Shown: positions 9,397-18,980, numbered from the stretch's first letter. The stretch is DNA of 64,000 nt from an uncultured Gammaproteobacteria bacterium (GCA_947259885.1 CAMYNW010000013.1:1-64000), one strand, 5' to 3'. Numbers and translations are program-made. Notes: generated by a model not told the origin, from the sequence alone.

Positions 9397-11160
9397 ATGG
9401 CAAGAATGACGCCCAGCGAGGCATTTGTAGAAACTCTGGTCGCTAATGGCGTAACCGATATCTTTGGCATCATGGGCTCGGCCTTTATGGATGCTATGGA
9501 TATTTTCGCACCAGCAGGCATTCGCCTGATCCCAGTCGTCCACGAACAAGGTGGTGCGCACATGGCCGATGGCTATGCGCGAGTCAGCGGCCGTCATGGC
9601 GTTGTAATTGGCCAGAATGGCCCTGGTATCAGCAACTGCGTGACCGCTATCGCCGCCGCTTACTGGGCGCACTCACCGGTGGTTATGATCACACCCGAGA
9701 CTGGCACCATGGGTATGGGCCTGGGCGGTTTCCAGGAAGCTAACCAGCTGCCGATGTTTGAGGAATTCACAAAGTATCAAGGTCACGTCGTCAATCCAAA
9801 CAGAATGGCGGAGTTCACAGCGCGCTGTTTTGATCGTGCAATGTCCGAGATGGGCCCAACCCAGCTCAATATCCCGCGCGACTATTTCTACGGCGATATC
9901 GATGTAGAAATTCCCCAGCCAATGAGGGTCGATCGTGGTCCCGGTGGAGAGAAAACCCTGGATCAAGCCGCTGATCTTCTTGCCAAGGCGAAATTCCCAG
10001 TGCTCCTGTCGGGGGGCGGTGTGGTGATGGGCGATGCCATCGAAGAATGCAAGGCTCTGGCCGAACGACTCGGCTGCCCGGTCGCCAACAGCTACCTGCA
10101 CAACGACTCATTCCCAGCCAGCCATCCGCTGTGGACCGGTCCACTCGGTTATCAAGGCTCCAAGGCGGCAATGTCTCTCATGAGCAAGGCGGACCTGGTG
10201 ATTGCACTCGGCACCCGACTCGGCCCCTTCGGCACCCTGCCCCAGTATGGTATCGACTACTGGCCGAAAGATGCCAAGATCGTCCAGATCGACGCCGATC
10301 ATAAAATGCTCGGCCTGGTGAAAAAAATCTCTGTAGGTATCTGTGGTGACGCAGGTGCAGCGGCCAAGGCACTTCTCGATCGAATTCAGGACAAGACCCT
10401 GGCTTGCGACGCCAGCCGCGAAGAGCGAGCTGCTACCATCGCCGCGGAAAAGGAATCCTGGGAAAAAGAACTAAGCGATTGGGTTCACGAGAACGACGAT
10501 TACAGCCTCGACATGATCGAAGAGCAGAATTCCGAAGAAGGTAACTGGCTGCACCCACGGCAGGTACTGCGCGAGCTCGAAAACGCCATGCCTAAAGACG
10601 TTATGGTCTCCACCGACATCGGTAACATCAACGCCGTATCGAACAGTTACCTTCGATTCGAACGCGGCCGCAGCTTCTTTGCACCCATGAGCTTCGGCAA
10701 CTGTGGCTATTCACTACCCACCATGATTGGCGCCAAGTGCGCTGCTATGGATCGTCCGGCCGTGGCTTATTCTGGAGACGGCGCCTGGTCGATGAGTATG
10801 GTCGAAGTGATGACCGCGGTACGCCACAACATCCCTGTCACCGCGGTGGTATTTCATAACCGCCAATGGGGCGCGGAAAAGAAAAACCAGGTGGATTTCT
10901 ATGGCCGCCGATTCGTCGCAGATGAACTGACCAGCCAGGATTTCAACGCCATTGCCAAGGCCATGGGTGCTGACGCTATCACTGTCGACCAGCTTGACGA
11001 GGTCGGTCCTGCCCTTAAACAGGCGATCGACGCGCAGATGAACGAAGGCAAAACCACGGTGATCGAGATCATGTGTACCCGTGAACTAGGTGATCCGTTC
11101 CGCCGCGATGCTTTGTCAAAGCCGGTACGTCATCTGGCGAAGTACAAAGACTACGTTTAA
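9397..11160 (+). CDS. xsc: Sulfoacetaldehyde acetyltransferase
   Basis: A thiamine-diphosphate enzyme of 587 residues that converts sulfoacetaldehyde plus phosphate to acetyl phosphate plus sulfite, the C-S bond-breaking step of taurine and other C2-sulfonate degradation. The Xsc-type start ARMTPSEAFVETLVANGVTD, the FGIMGSAFMDAMD block, the ThDP-activating Glu in VVHEQGG, and the metal/ThDP motif beginning GDGAWSMSMVE support this over generic acetolactate synthase. An AGAGGA ribosome-binding site precedes the ATG. It follows ald and is closed by a strong terminator; pta lies 1 kb downstream. Confidence 0.95.
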   Translation: MARMTPSEAFVETLVANGVTDIFGIMGSAFMDAMDIFAPAGIRLIPVVHEQGGAHMADGYARVSGRHGVVIGQNGPGISNCVTAIAAAYWAHSPVVMITPETGTMGMGLGGFQEANQLPMFEEFTKYQGHVVNPNRMAEFTARCFDRAMSEMGPTQLNIPRDYFYGDIDVEIPQPMRVDRGPGGEKTLDQAADLLAKAKFPVLLSGGGVVMGDAIEECKALAERLGCPVANSYLHNDSFPASHPLWTGPLGYQGSKAAMSLMSKADLVIALGTRLGPFGTLPQYGIDYWPKDAKIVQIDADHKMLGLVKKISVGICGDAGAAAKALLDRIQDKTLACDASREERAATIAAEKESWEKELSDWVHENDDYSLDMIEEQNSEEGNWLHPRQVLRELENAMPKDVMVSTDIGNINAVSNSYLRFERGRSFFAPMSFGNCGYSLPTMIGAKCAAMDRPAVAYSGDGAWSMSMVEVMTAVRHNIPVTAVVFHNRQWGAEKKNQVDFYGRRFVADELTSQDFNAIAKAMGADAITVDQLDEVGPALKQAIDAQMNEGKTTVIEIMCTRELGDPFRRDALSKPVRHLAKYKDYV

Positions 11161-11182
11161 TCGTAACAGCTTGGTAAATAAG

Positions 11183-11214
11183 GCCGCGTCCGAATTCAGA
11201 CGCGGCTTTTTTTT
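11183..11214 (+). terminator. Rho-independent terminator of the ald-xsc transcript
   Basis: A perfect 8 bp stem GCCGCGTC/GACGCGGC (11183-11190 and 11199-11206) with an 8-base loop is followed directly by eight T residues. It lies 22 bases after the xsc stop. Confidence 0.93.
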
Positions 11215-11463
11215 AGTTTTAGAAAACTGTTTGTGCGGCAAGATACCAATTTCCGATTTCTTTTACGCAACGGGCGCCAGGAGACAGTCCCGCGGTTAGT
11301 TTGAACTTTCGACGGATTATGGGGCCAGCTTCTTCATGATCGGAATTTCAGCCTTTTCGAATTAATAATGAAATCCACCCATTCTGCGGCACCGGACAAA
11401 TACAGCAGAAGTCTGATACAGCTTTGCCCGACTGCAATTGAGCACAGGGCCGTCTTATAGATA

Positions 11464-12002
11464 TTGCTGGCATTACCGGCCTTGCCGCTGCTAGTGGATT
11501 TCTATTTCGATCAGCGTTATTACCCGGAAATGATGTATGACTCCGGCGTCGTATCGATTCAGCTATTAGTTGCCACTCTGGCAATAACACCCCTGTTGTT
11601 GATCTTCCGTAACAGCCGCAAGATGGTGTCGATCCTAAGGTGGTTTCAAAGACGAAGGCGCTACCTTGGGTAGCGTGTTTTGGGTATGCGTTGATACATC
11701 TCATGATTTATTTACGAAGAAATTCCGACCTTGCTGATGTTCTGTGGCATATGGAAGACCCCAAGATCGTAATCGGTTGGATCGCATTGCTGATCCTATT
11801 ATTGCTCGCGATCACATCAAATGATAAATCAGTAAATACTCTTGGACCGCGATGGAAGAAACTGCATCGCTGGGTCTATTTCTCAACTGTGCTGATCTTT
11901 CTTCACTGGGCTTTATTCGGGTTTTTCCTCAATGACATGCTGATGTGGTTTGTGCCGATTACAATACTGCAAGTCTGGCGGCTTGGGTTGCGGCGTCGGT
12001 AG
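11464..12002 (+). pseudogene. MsrQ/YedZ-like ferric-reductase transmembrane protein, frameshifted
   Basis: Two overlapping frames together read as one polytopic heme-binding membrane protein. The first part runs from a TTG at 11464 (LALPALPLLVDFYFDQRYYP...) to TAG at 11671-11673. The homologous continuation VACFGYALIHLMIYLRR lies one frame back and runs to 12002. Restoring one G in the GGG run near 11668-11670 joins them. His residues in IHLMIY, KKLHRWVY and FLHWALF match the heme ligands of this fold. An in-frame ATG at 11368 is separated from this frame by a TAG at 11458. Either a decayed gene or a sequencing/assembly error in the G run. It sits between xsc and pta. Confidence 0.7.
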
Positions 12003-12157
12003 CAATTGGCACCTAAGAGCGCCTGCTCGATCGTAACAAGGCCTTAATTAATCTAATTTATACCGCGAATTAGTTCGCTGGAGTGGCATAATTCCTGGCT
12101 CTGTTTTTAGACCGTTTTTTCCCCCGGAGCCAATCGAACGATCCAGATGATCTACAA

Positions 12158-13156
12158 ATGATGAATACGCTATCCAAAATCATCGATACGGCCAAGTCTC
12201 GAACCAGGCGCGTCGTGTTACCTGAAGGTACCGACCGAAGAGTAATAGAAGCTGCATCCATCATAGTAGAGCAAAAAATCGCGCAAGTTATACTGATCGG
12301 CAACCCGAACCAAATCGATGCTGTTGCCAAAGACGGCTCTTTTGACATAAGCGGGGTATCGGTAATCAATCCAGCTGATTCAGATCAGCAGCAAGAAATG
12401 GCGTCGGTTTTGTATGAGGCCCGCAAACACAAAGGCATTTCAGAGACTGAAGCACTGGCCATGATTTCCAATCCATTACTGATGGGAGCGAGTATGGTGC
12501 GCGCAGGGATGGCCGATGGGATGGTGGCAGGTGCCACCCATCCGACAGCGGATGTGGTGCGAAGCGCGCTGCAACTGGTTGGAAAGAAACCAGGCAGTAA
12601 AATTGTATCGAGCTTTTTCCTCATGCAACACGAGCTTTCCCACCAGGCTATTCAAGGCACTGCTCTATATGCCGACTGTGGAATGGTAATCGAACCGAAT
12701 CCAGAAGAACTGGCCTGCATCGCCATAGATTCCGCTGACAGCGCTGCCGATCTGGCGGGGATTGATCCCAAGGTCGCACTGCTCAGTTTCTCTACCGCTG
12801 GCAGTGCGGAACATGCAAATGTGACGCGGGTGCGGGAAGCCGGAGACATAGTTTCTCGGCTGAGGCCGGATATCAAGCTGATGACAGAAGTCCAGTTCGA
12901 CGCGGCAATTATCCCGGAGATCCTCGAGAAGAAAGCGCCCCAGATCAAGATTCCCGCTCCAGCTAATGTGTTTATATTTCCCGACCTGCAATCCGGCAAC
13001 ATCGGGTATAAAATCGCCCAGCGAATCGGTGGGGTCCAGGCAATTGGGCCTGTCCTGCAGGGACTCAATAAACCTATTAACGATCTATCGAGAGGCTGCA
13101 GCGTTGACGATATAGTTAATCTTGTTGCGGTTACTGCCGTACAGGCATCGGACTAA
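12158..13156 (+). CDS. pta: Phosphate acetyltransferase, short single-domain form
   Basis: A 332-residue enzyme that converts acetyl phosphate and CoA to acetyl-CoA. It has the RRVVLPEGTDRRVIEAA start, GMADGMVAGATHPTADVVR and SFFLMQH blocks, and the C-terminal FPDLQSGNIGYK and GPVLQGLNKPINDLSRGC motifs of the PTA_PTB family. It lacks the N-terminal DRTGG regulatory domain of E. coli Pta, as is usual for the sulfonate-linked form. Two consecutive ATGs (12158, 12161) can serve as start. The next gene, dgcA, begins 8 bp after its stop, so they are likely cotranscribed. Confidence 0.93.
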   Translation: MMNTLSKIIDTAKSRTRRVVLPEGTDRRVIEAASIIVEQKIAQVILIGNPNQIDAVAKDGSFDISGVSVINPADSDQQQEMASVLYEARKHKGISETEALAMISNPLLMGASMVRAGMADGMVAGATHPTADVVRSALQLVGKKPGSKIVSSFFLMQHELSHQAIQGTALYADCGMVIEPNPEELACIAIDSADSAADLAGIDPKVALLSFSTAGSAEHANVTRVREAGDIVSRLRPDIKLMTEVQFDAAIIPEILEKKAPQIKIPAPANVFIFPDLQSGNIGYKIAQRIGGVQAIGPVLQGLNKPINDLSRGCSVDDIVNLVAVTAVQASD

Positions 13157-13164
13157 AATAAATC

Positions 13165-14211
13165 ATGCAAGTCGATTTCAAAACCATTCATCTTAAAAAG
13201 CGCTTTCCGCTCGCGATCAGTCGTGGTGTACACAGTGGCTCGGATAATCTTTTCGTGTCAGTCACCATGCAGGACATTACCGGCCTCGGCGAGATGTCTC
13301 CCGGGAAAACTGAAGGAGCAGATACACCTGAGGCAGCGCAGACCTCACTACAAACGTTTCTTGAAAATGATCTCGACGACTTATCGGTTGAAGCGATATA
13401 CAGCCTTGCACGAGAACAGGATGTACCGGCTTGCGCCTTGGCGGCACTCGACATCGCACTATGGGACTGGCTCGGTAAGAAAACTGGCCAACCACTTTAT
13501 CAGTTACTCGGGGCGGGTAAACCGACTGTACCGACCTCAGTCACGATCGGCATTAATTCTCCGGAAGTTGTAAAAGAGCGAATACCCCTTATCCTTGAAG
13601 GCACTGGCGTCAAGTCACTTAAAATCAAACTCGGCTCACCGGAAGGCATTGACGCCGACATGGCAATGTACAGTCAGGTGATTGAAAGCACCAAACCTTA
13701 TGATGTTCAACTCCGGGTAGATGCCAATGGCGGATGGGAAGTCAAAGACGCGCTACACATGATGAAGTGGATCGCTGAGCGTGGCGCCGATTACATTGAG
13801 CAGCCGCTCAAGCAAGGTAACGAGGACGGATTACCCGAATTGTTTGAAAATCGCCCTCTTCCTATCTACATCGATGAGTCGTGCCGGTTTTCAGAAGACG
13901 TTGGTAAATGGGCGCACTGCGTGGATGGCGTCAACATGAAGTTGATGAAGTGCGGCGGCATTACTGAAGCCCTGCACATTGTGGCCGCGGCGAAGGAACA
14001 TAATCTCAAGACCATGATCGGCTGCATGGGAGAATCTTCCATGTCAATTGCCGCGGGCGCGGCGATTACAGGTTTCATTGATCATATCGATCTTGATTCA
14101 CATTTAAATCTGGATCCGGACCCGTGCACCGGAGCAGAAATGATGGACGGCATTATCATGCCCAATGACTTACCGGGTCATGGTGCCGCATTTAAACCTG
14201 AATTCGCTTGA
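13165..14211 (+). CDS. dgcA: Enolase-superfamily epimerase, DgcA-type N-acetyl-D-glutamate racemase
   Basis: A 348-residue enolase-superfamily (MR/MLE) protein. The barrel shows the catalytic KIKLG (KxK), metal ligands in VDANGGW, IEQPL and IDESC, and MKLMKCGG. The fold alone would be called L-Ala-D/L-Glu epimerase. The immediate neighbour, a DUF1611/DgcN protein, points to the N-acetyl-D-glutamate racemase of the marine D-glutamate pathway. It is cytoplasmic and overlaps neither neighbour (8 bp after pta, 24 bp before dgcN), forming an apparent pta-dgcA-dgcN operon. A role in muropeptide recycling remains possible. Confidence 0.82.
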   Translation: MQVDFKTIHLKKRFPLAISRGVHSGSDNLFVSVTMQDITGLGEMSPGKTEGADTPEAAQTSLQTFLENDLDDLSVEAIYSLAREQDVPACALAALDIALWDWLGKKTGQPLYQLLGAGKPTVPTSVTIGINSPEVVKERIPLILEGTGVKSLKIKLGSPEGIDADMAMYSQVIESTKPYDVQLRVDANGGWEVKDALHMMKWIAERGADYIEQPLKQGNEDGLPELFENRPLPIYIDESCRFSEDVGKWAHCVDGVNMKLMKCGGITEALHIVAAAKEHNLKTMIGCMGESSMSIAAGAAITGFIDHIDLDSHLNLDPDPCTGAEMMDGIIMPNDLPGHGAAFKPEFA

Positions 14212-14235
14212 TCGGATTAATATTTAAATCACAAA

Positions 14236-15276
14236 ATGCTGAATAAGAATCAAAAAATTGCTGTTTATATGGAGGCCAATCTCGATAGCGACTACGGCAA
14301 GATGGGATATGGCGTAATGCGTTACATTAAAAACCCGGTAGTGTGTGTGGTGGATTCCACCAATGCCGGTAAAAGAGTGAATGAGGCCTGCTCGCTGTCC
14401 TATGACTATCCAGTGGTGGGTTCCATTGGTGAAGCCCACGATCTAGGCGCAGAAGTATTAGTGCTAGGTACCGCGCCTTCAGGCGGCCGCGTTCCCGATG
14501 ACTGGTATCCACAGCTGGAACAGGCATTGGAATTTGGGATGAGCATCGTTAACGGCCTGCACGACCGGCTCAATGAACAGATCGGCGACAAAATCTCGAA
14601 TCCTGATAATCAGTGGATCTGGGATGTCAGGCAGCCTGCTTTCACCCCCGCCATTGCATCGGCGCGTGCTGCCGAACTCAATAACAAACGTGTGCTGATG
14701 GTTGGCACGGATATGGCGGTGGGGAAAATGACGGTCGGCCTCGAAGTCTATAAGTGGGTCACAGAAAAGAACCCGAGCAGCACCTTTGTCGCAACCGGTC
14801 AGATCGGGATTACGGTTACCGGTCAGGGCATCCCACTGGATGCGTTTAAACTCGACCATGCCTGTGGTGCGGTGGAAACGGCGGTAATGGGTGTCGCCAA
14901 CAGCGATATTATTTTTATTGAAGGACAAGGCTCAATTCTTCATCCCGGCAGTAGCGCCACGCTGTCTCTGTTACGCGGCAGTTGCGCCAACCGTCTGATC
15001 ATGTGTCATCGGGCGGGCATGACCCGACTGCGCAAACCAGAAGCGGTCAAAGTCCCTCCAATTAAAGAGTTCATCCAGTTGAACGAGGAGTTGGCGCGGG
15101 TCTGCGGATCGCTGACCACTGCCGCTACCGTCGGTGTCGCGCTCAACACCTCTAAACTAGACCAAGAGGCGGCGCAGCATGAGATCGCGAAACTGGAGGA
15201 TGAAACCGGATTACCGGTCGATGACGTCGTGCGATTTGGCGCGGGCAAGCTTGGTCAGGCCGTGCTCGACTCCTAA
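14236..15276 (+). CDS. dgcN: DUF1611 protein, DgcN-type D-glutamate N-acetyltransferase
   Basis: A 346-residue protein of the former DUF1611 family. An N-terminal Rossmann-like domain is followed by a P-loop-like domain with VLMVGTDMAVGKMTVGLE (about 155-172), FVATGQIGITVTGQGIPLD, and FIEGQGSILHP. Characterised DgcN acetylates D-glutamate with acetyl-CoA, giving N-acetyl-D-glutamate for DgcA. The pair of adjacent genes is the main evidence for substrate. A matching deacetylase or DgcR regulator is not seen in this window. Confidence 0.83.
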   Translation: MLNKNQKIAVYMEANLDSDYGKMGYGVMRYIKNPVVCVVDSTNAGKRVNEACSLSYDYPVVGSIGEAHDLGAEVLVLGTAPSGGRVPDDWYPQLEQALEFGMSIVNGLHDRLNEQIGDKISNPDNQWIWDVRQPAFTPAIASARAAELNNKRVLMVGTDMAVGKMTVGLEVYKWVTEKNPSSTFVATGQIGITVTGQGIPLDAFKLDHACGAVETAVMGVANSDIIFIEGQGSILHPGSSATLSLLRGSCANRLIMCHRAGMTRLRKPEAVKVPPIKEFIQLNEELARVCGSLTTAATVGVALNTSKLDQEAAQHEIAKLEDETGLPVDDVVRFGAGKLGQAVLDS

Positions 15277-15297
15277 GCCGACTGCCCGGGACTGCGC

Positions 15298-16197
15298 CTA
15301 TCGGATGCCGCGCCGGCTGATCCTGCCCACGGTCAGAATATACATACCCGACCCGACAATCAGGGTGATCCCCGCAAAAGTCAGGTTAGATGGCCACTGC
15401 TGCCACACTACATAACCCCAGAACACGGCCACCAGAATGCCGGTATAAGAAAAAGGCGCAATAAACGACAGCTCACCTTTGCGCACCGCGGTGATCTGAC
15501 ACAAGAATCCTGTTCCCAGCAACAGTGCACTCAGAGTCAACCATCCCGCACGGGTCAGACTCACAGGGCGCCAATCGAATAACGCAATCAATAGCCCAGC
15601 CAAGGTCACCACGGTCAATGTGGTGAGCACGATGTAAAGCGAATCGACACTCGCCTCGATGCGCCGTGTCATCAAATCACGGACCGTCACAAATACCGCC
15701 GCCAACAAAGGCAGCAGCATCGCCGGAGAAAAAGATTCTCCAAATGGATTGGTGACAAGCAAGACCCCTGCGAAACCAGTGAACACCGCGAGCCAGCGCC
15801 CGGTCGATACATTTTCTTTAAGGAGAAACGCGGCGGCCAAGGTCAACATCATAGGCGTTGTCCACACTAGCGTTGATGCGATTGCGATGGGCAGCAGAGT
15901 CAATCCGGTAATAAAACATACCGTGGCACAACACTCGCACAGTGCCCGCAAACCGTTCCAACGACTAAACAAGCGTCGGGGTAACAACGGCCTTCCGCTC
16001 AATTTAATGAAGACTGAAAACAGAATCATGGCCAGACTGCCACGCACAAACAGCAGTTGCCCAACGCCAAGCTCAGCACTCGAAAGCTTCATCAGCGCAT
16101 CGTTGGAGGAGATCATCGCCATCCCGAGTATGACCAAAAGCGCCGCAGTGAGGTTTTGTTTATGCAGATGATGATTCTGATGTTCTGAGGCGGTCAT
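15298..16197 (-). CDS. EamA/DMT-family transporter
   Basis: A 299-residue inner-membrane protein with about ten transmembrane helices arranged as two EamA repeats (about 15-150 and 160-295). Typical features are the start LLVILGMAMISSNDALMKL and the WTTPMMLTLAAAFLLKE segment at the end of the first repeat. It probably exports a metabolite or amino acid; the substrate is unknown. It is convergent with dgcN (21 bp apart) and divergent from recQ. Confidence 0.88.
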   Translation of the reverse strand: MTASEHQNHHLHKQNLTAALLVILGMAMISSNDALMKLSSAELGVGQLLFVRGSLAMILFSVFIKLSGRPLLPRRLFSRWNGLRALCECCATVCFITGLTLLPIAIASTLVWTTPMMLTLAAAFLLKENVSTGRWLAVFTGFAGVLLVTNPFGESFSPAMLLPLLAAVFVTVRDLMTRRIEASVDSLYIVLTTLTVVTLAGLLIALFDWRPVSLTRAGWLTLSALLLGTGFLCQITAVRKGELSFIAPFSYTGILVAVFWGYVVWQQWPSNLTFAGITLIVGSGMYILTVGRISRRGIR

Positions 16198-16438
16198 TAA
16201 AGGAAAAGTGATGAGGGCCGGCGCAATGTATCAAAACCGCTGCAAAGTTTAAATCGAAAACTTATTTATCCCTACCACCCTACCCATTAATCAGCAACCG
16301 CAGACCTGGCTTAGCATGCACGGGCCATTCCAAGGACAATTCAATTTTCTTACCGGCCACTATTCTTGATACACTTCCGCCTCAACTCTTGAACATGCCA
16401 GGCAAGGCCACTCACCACAAATCAAACCAGGAATAAAC

Positions 16439-18238
16439 GTGTCATCCCAGGCCGAGACCATCCTCAAGGAAGTATTTGGTTACGACGGTTTCCGTCACTC
16501 CCAGCAACACATCATCGACAGCCTGCTAGACGGCAAAGACTGTCTGGTGTTGATGCCAACCGGTGGCGGCAAGTCACTCTGCTTCCAGATCCCCGCACTG
16601 ATACTAGACGGCGTCACCATTGTCGTATCCCCACTGATCGCACTGATGCAGGATCAGGTGGAAGCCTTAAAGCAGCTGGGCGTCAGCGCCGGATTCCTGA
16701 ACTCCTCCCAGGATCAGAAACAGCGCTGGGCAACAAAAAATGCGCTTAACTCAGGCGAACTCAAGCTGCTCTATCTTTCACCTGAGAGACTGTTGATGCC
16801 GGACACGCTCAATTTTCTCGATCAATTGAAGATCGGCCTGTTCGCCATCGACGAGGCGCATTGCGTATCGCAATGGGGTCATGATTTCCGCAAGGAATAC
16901 AAACAGCTTGAATGTCTGCCGACACGCTTCCCTCAAGTCCCACGGATCGCGCTCACCGCCACTGCCGACACACGCGTCAGAAAAGAAATCGTCGCGCAGC
17001 TCCATCTGGAACAGGCAGAGCAGTTCATCCACAGCTTCGATCGGCCCAATATCTGCTATCAGGTGGTTGATGCCAACGATTCAAGACAACAGCTTTGGCA
17101 TTTCCTGCAGGCTAACCATCCAGAAGATTCCGGGATCGTCTATTGCCTGAGTCGAAAGCGCGCCGAATCGGTGGCGGAATGGTTGAATCAACAAGGGCGC
17201 GTTGCCCTGGTGTATCACGCGGGTATGGGCGATCAGGACCGCGCCCATAATCAAAGACGATTCCTGCTCGAGGAAGGCATCATCATGGTAGCAACCATTG
17301 CCTTCGGCATGGGCATCGACAAACCCGATGTGCGCTTCGTCGCCCATCTGAACCTGCCAAAAAATCTCGAGGCCTACTATCAGGAGACCGGCCGTGCCGG
17401 ACGTGATGGGCTTCCAGCGAACGCATGGATGGCCTATAGCCTCAAGGACGTGATGACACTCAGCAGCTTTGTCGAAGACTCCGACGCCGCCGACGCGCAC
17501 AAACAGCTGATGCAACACAAACTGCGCACCATGCTCGGCTGGTGTGAAATCACCACCTGCCGTCGCCGCGCCCTGTTGCAGTATTTCGACGAGACCATGC
17601 AGGAAGACTGCGGTAACTGCGACAACTGTTTGTCGCCGCCGGAAGTTTTTGACAATTCCGAAAACGCACAGCGCGCGTTATCGTGTGTGTATCGAACCGG
17701 GCAGAGATTTGGCGTCAATTATCTGATCGAAGTTTTACAGGGCAGCACTAAAGACCCTCGGATAAAACAGAACAGACACGACCAACTTGGCCTGTTTGGC
17801 ACCGGCACTGCAATGACCACCCGGGATTGGCGCGACCTGTTTCGTCAGTTAATTGCTGCAGGTTACATCACCATGGACGATGAAGGCCACGGCAGCCTGG
17901 TACTCGACTCAAGTTGCCGGCCGGTGCTCCGCGGTGAAGTCCAGGTGATGCAACGGCATCAGACCAAACCGGCGAAGGCAACTAAGAAGTCTGTCGGTAC
18001 AGAGCTTGACGCAAAGGACGAAGCCTTGTTCGAGGCCATGCGTGCTCTGAGAGCGGAGCTTGCGAAAGAGAACGGTATCCCGCCTTATCTGGTGTTTCAC
18101 GATTCTACGTTGGCTGCGCTGGCGACACATAAACCTCAAGAGCACAATGAGTTGATGGACATCAACGGAATTGGTCGCTCAAAACAGGAACGCTACGGCG
18201 AAGATTTTCTCGCATTGATCAGAGAATTAACCGCCTAA
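16439..18238 (+). CDS. recQ: ATP-dependent DNA helicase RecQ
   Basis: A 599-residue superfamily-2 helicase that unwinds DNA 3'-5' in recombination and repair. Walker A (MPTGGGKSLCFQ), the DEAH box in AIDEAHCVSQWGHDFR, the RQ-family aromatic loop, and YQETGRAGRDG are all visible. The zinc-binding Cys cluster ends in CGNCDNC, followed by a winged helix and a C-terminal HRDC domain. Length matches E. coli RecQ (609). The start is a GTG at 16439 with a weak Shine-Dalgarno; no nearby ATG fits better. Confidence 0.95.
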   Translation: MSSQAETILKEVFGYDGFRHSQQHIIDSLLDGKDCLVLMPTGGGKSLCFQIPALILDGVTIVVSPLIALMQDQVEALKQLGVSAGFLNSSQDQKQRWATKNALNSGELKLLYLSPERLLMPDTLNFLDQLKIGLFAIDEAHCVSQWGHDFRKEYKQLECLPTRFPQVPRIALTATADTRVRKEIVAQLHLEQAEQFIHSFDRPNICYQVVDANDSRQQLWHFLQANHPEDSGIVYCLSRKRAESVAEWLNQQGRVALVYHAGMGDQDRAHNQRRFLLEEGIIMVATIAFGMGIDKPDVRFVAHLNLPKNLEAYYQETGRAGRDGLPANAWMAYSLKDVMTLSSFVEDSDAADAHKQLMQHKLRTMLGWCEITTCRRRALLQYFDETMQEDCGNCDNCLSPPEVFDNSENAQRALSCVYRTGQRFGVNYLIEVLQGSTKDPRIKQNRHDQLGLFGTGTAMTTRDWRDLFRQLIAAGYITMDDEGHGSLVLDSSCRPVLRGEVQVMQRHQTKPAKATKKSVGTELDAKDEALFEAMRALRAELAKENGIPPYLVFHDSTLAALATHKPQEHNELMDINGIGRSKQERYGEDFLALIRELTA

Positions 18239-18314
18239 TATTTTGAATCCGTACACCCCATATACAATTGTTAGATAGCAAGATTCTCGTTCACAAATTA
18301 ATCATAAAAGGTAA

Positions 18315-18710
18315 ATGTCCGTGACAAAGCAATCCGATGAAGTAACAGTAGAATTCTTGGAAGCGTTTGCAGATGCTTGGAACCGTCATGATGTCGAGGA
18401 TCTCATGTCATTTATGACTGAGGATTGTGTTTTTGAGACTTCAGCTGGAGAAGACGCTTTTGGCACCCGTTACGAGGGTGCAGAAGCAGTTCGAAAAGGA
18501 TATTCGAAATCTTGGGAGGACTTTCCAGATGCGCAGTGGAATGACGCTCGCCATTTTATAGTTGGAGACCGAGGTGTTTCTGAATGGATATTCACGGGCA
18601 CGAAGGCTGACGGTAAGCGATCCGAAGTTGCAGGATGCGATATTTTTAAGTTCCGAGAAGGCAAAATACTCGTCAAGAATTCTTATCGAAAGAATCGGCC
18701 TCTAATATAG
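18315..18710 (+). CDS. SnoaL/NTF2-like small protein
   Basis: A 131-residue cone-shaped NTF2-fold protein (FADAWNRHDVEDLMSFMTEDCVFETSAG, then VRKGYSKSWEDFPDAQWN, then KFREGKILVKNSYR; these span about residues 14-41, 55-72 and 112-127). Such proteins act as ligand-binding or isomerase-type enzymes; the substrate here is unknown. It stands alone and is followed 28 bp downstream by an attC-like sequence, which raises the possibility of a cassette origin. Confidence 0.75.
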   Translation: MSVTKQSDEVTVEFLEAFADAWNRHDVEDLMSFMTEDCVFETSAGEDAFGTRYEGAEAVRKGYSKSWEDFPDAQWNDARHFIVGDRGVSEWIFTGTKADGKRSEVAGCDIFKFREGKILVKNSYRKNRPLI

Positions 18711-18737
18711 TCGCTTATGTTTGAGCGAGATCTGCCA

Positions 18738-18790
18738 ACTAACAAAGCGTTGAAGTTGCACCTCGTCTTCGCCTCGGGCACTTAGCGTGA
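18738..18790 (+). other. Possible degenerate attC-like site after the NTF2-like gene
   Basis: The sequence starts AACTAACAAAGCGTTGAAG and ends CTTAGCGTGA, resembling the R'' and R' ends of integron attC sites, with the R' core GTTA changed to GTGA. The central part forms only a poor fold. No integrase gene is in the window. This is a weak call made because similar CTAACAA starts follow three other gene ends here. Confidence 0.22.
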
Positions 18791-18833
18791 CCTTTTGTGT
18801 CCGGGAAGCACAATTGGAATATATGAACAGTTT

Positions 18834-18980
18834 GGGGCCAGAGTAAAAACCAAAACCGAAGACCTTTAAAGTAAAACCTAACGTTACCAGATCAACGAGG
18901 ATCGAATGGCAAGACTACCGAGGCTGTGTACGGCAGGCGCACCTCCTCTTATCATCCATCGATGCAAAGAGAAAAGGTGA
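18834..18980 (+). mobile_element. RAYT element relic: family-B repeat plus 5' end of a RAYT gene
   Basis: A family-B end (GGGGCCAGAGTAAAAAC, 18834-18850) is followed at 18906 by ATG and a 24-codon frame beginning MARLPRLCTAGAP. That matches the conserved N-terminus of REP-associated tyrosine transposases, where about 200 more residues, including HxH and the Tyr, should follow. The frame ends at TGA 18978-18980. A GATCAACGAGG ribosome-binding region precedes the ATG. Only the start of the gene remains. Confidence 0.65.
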
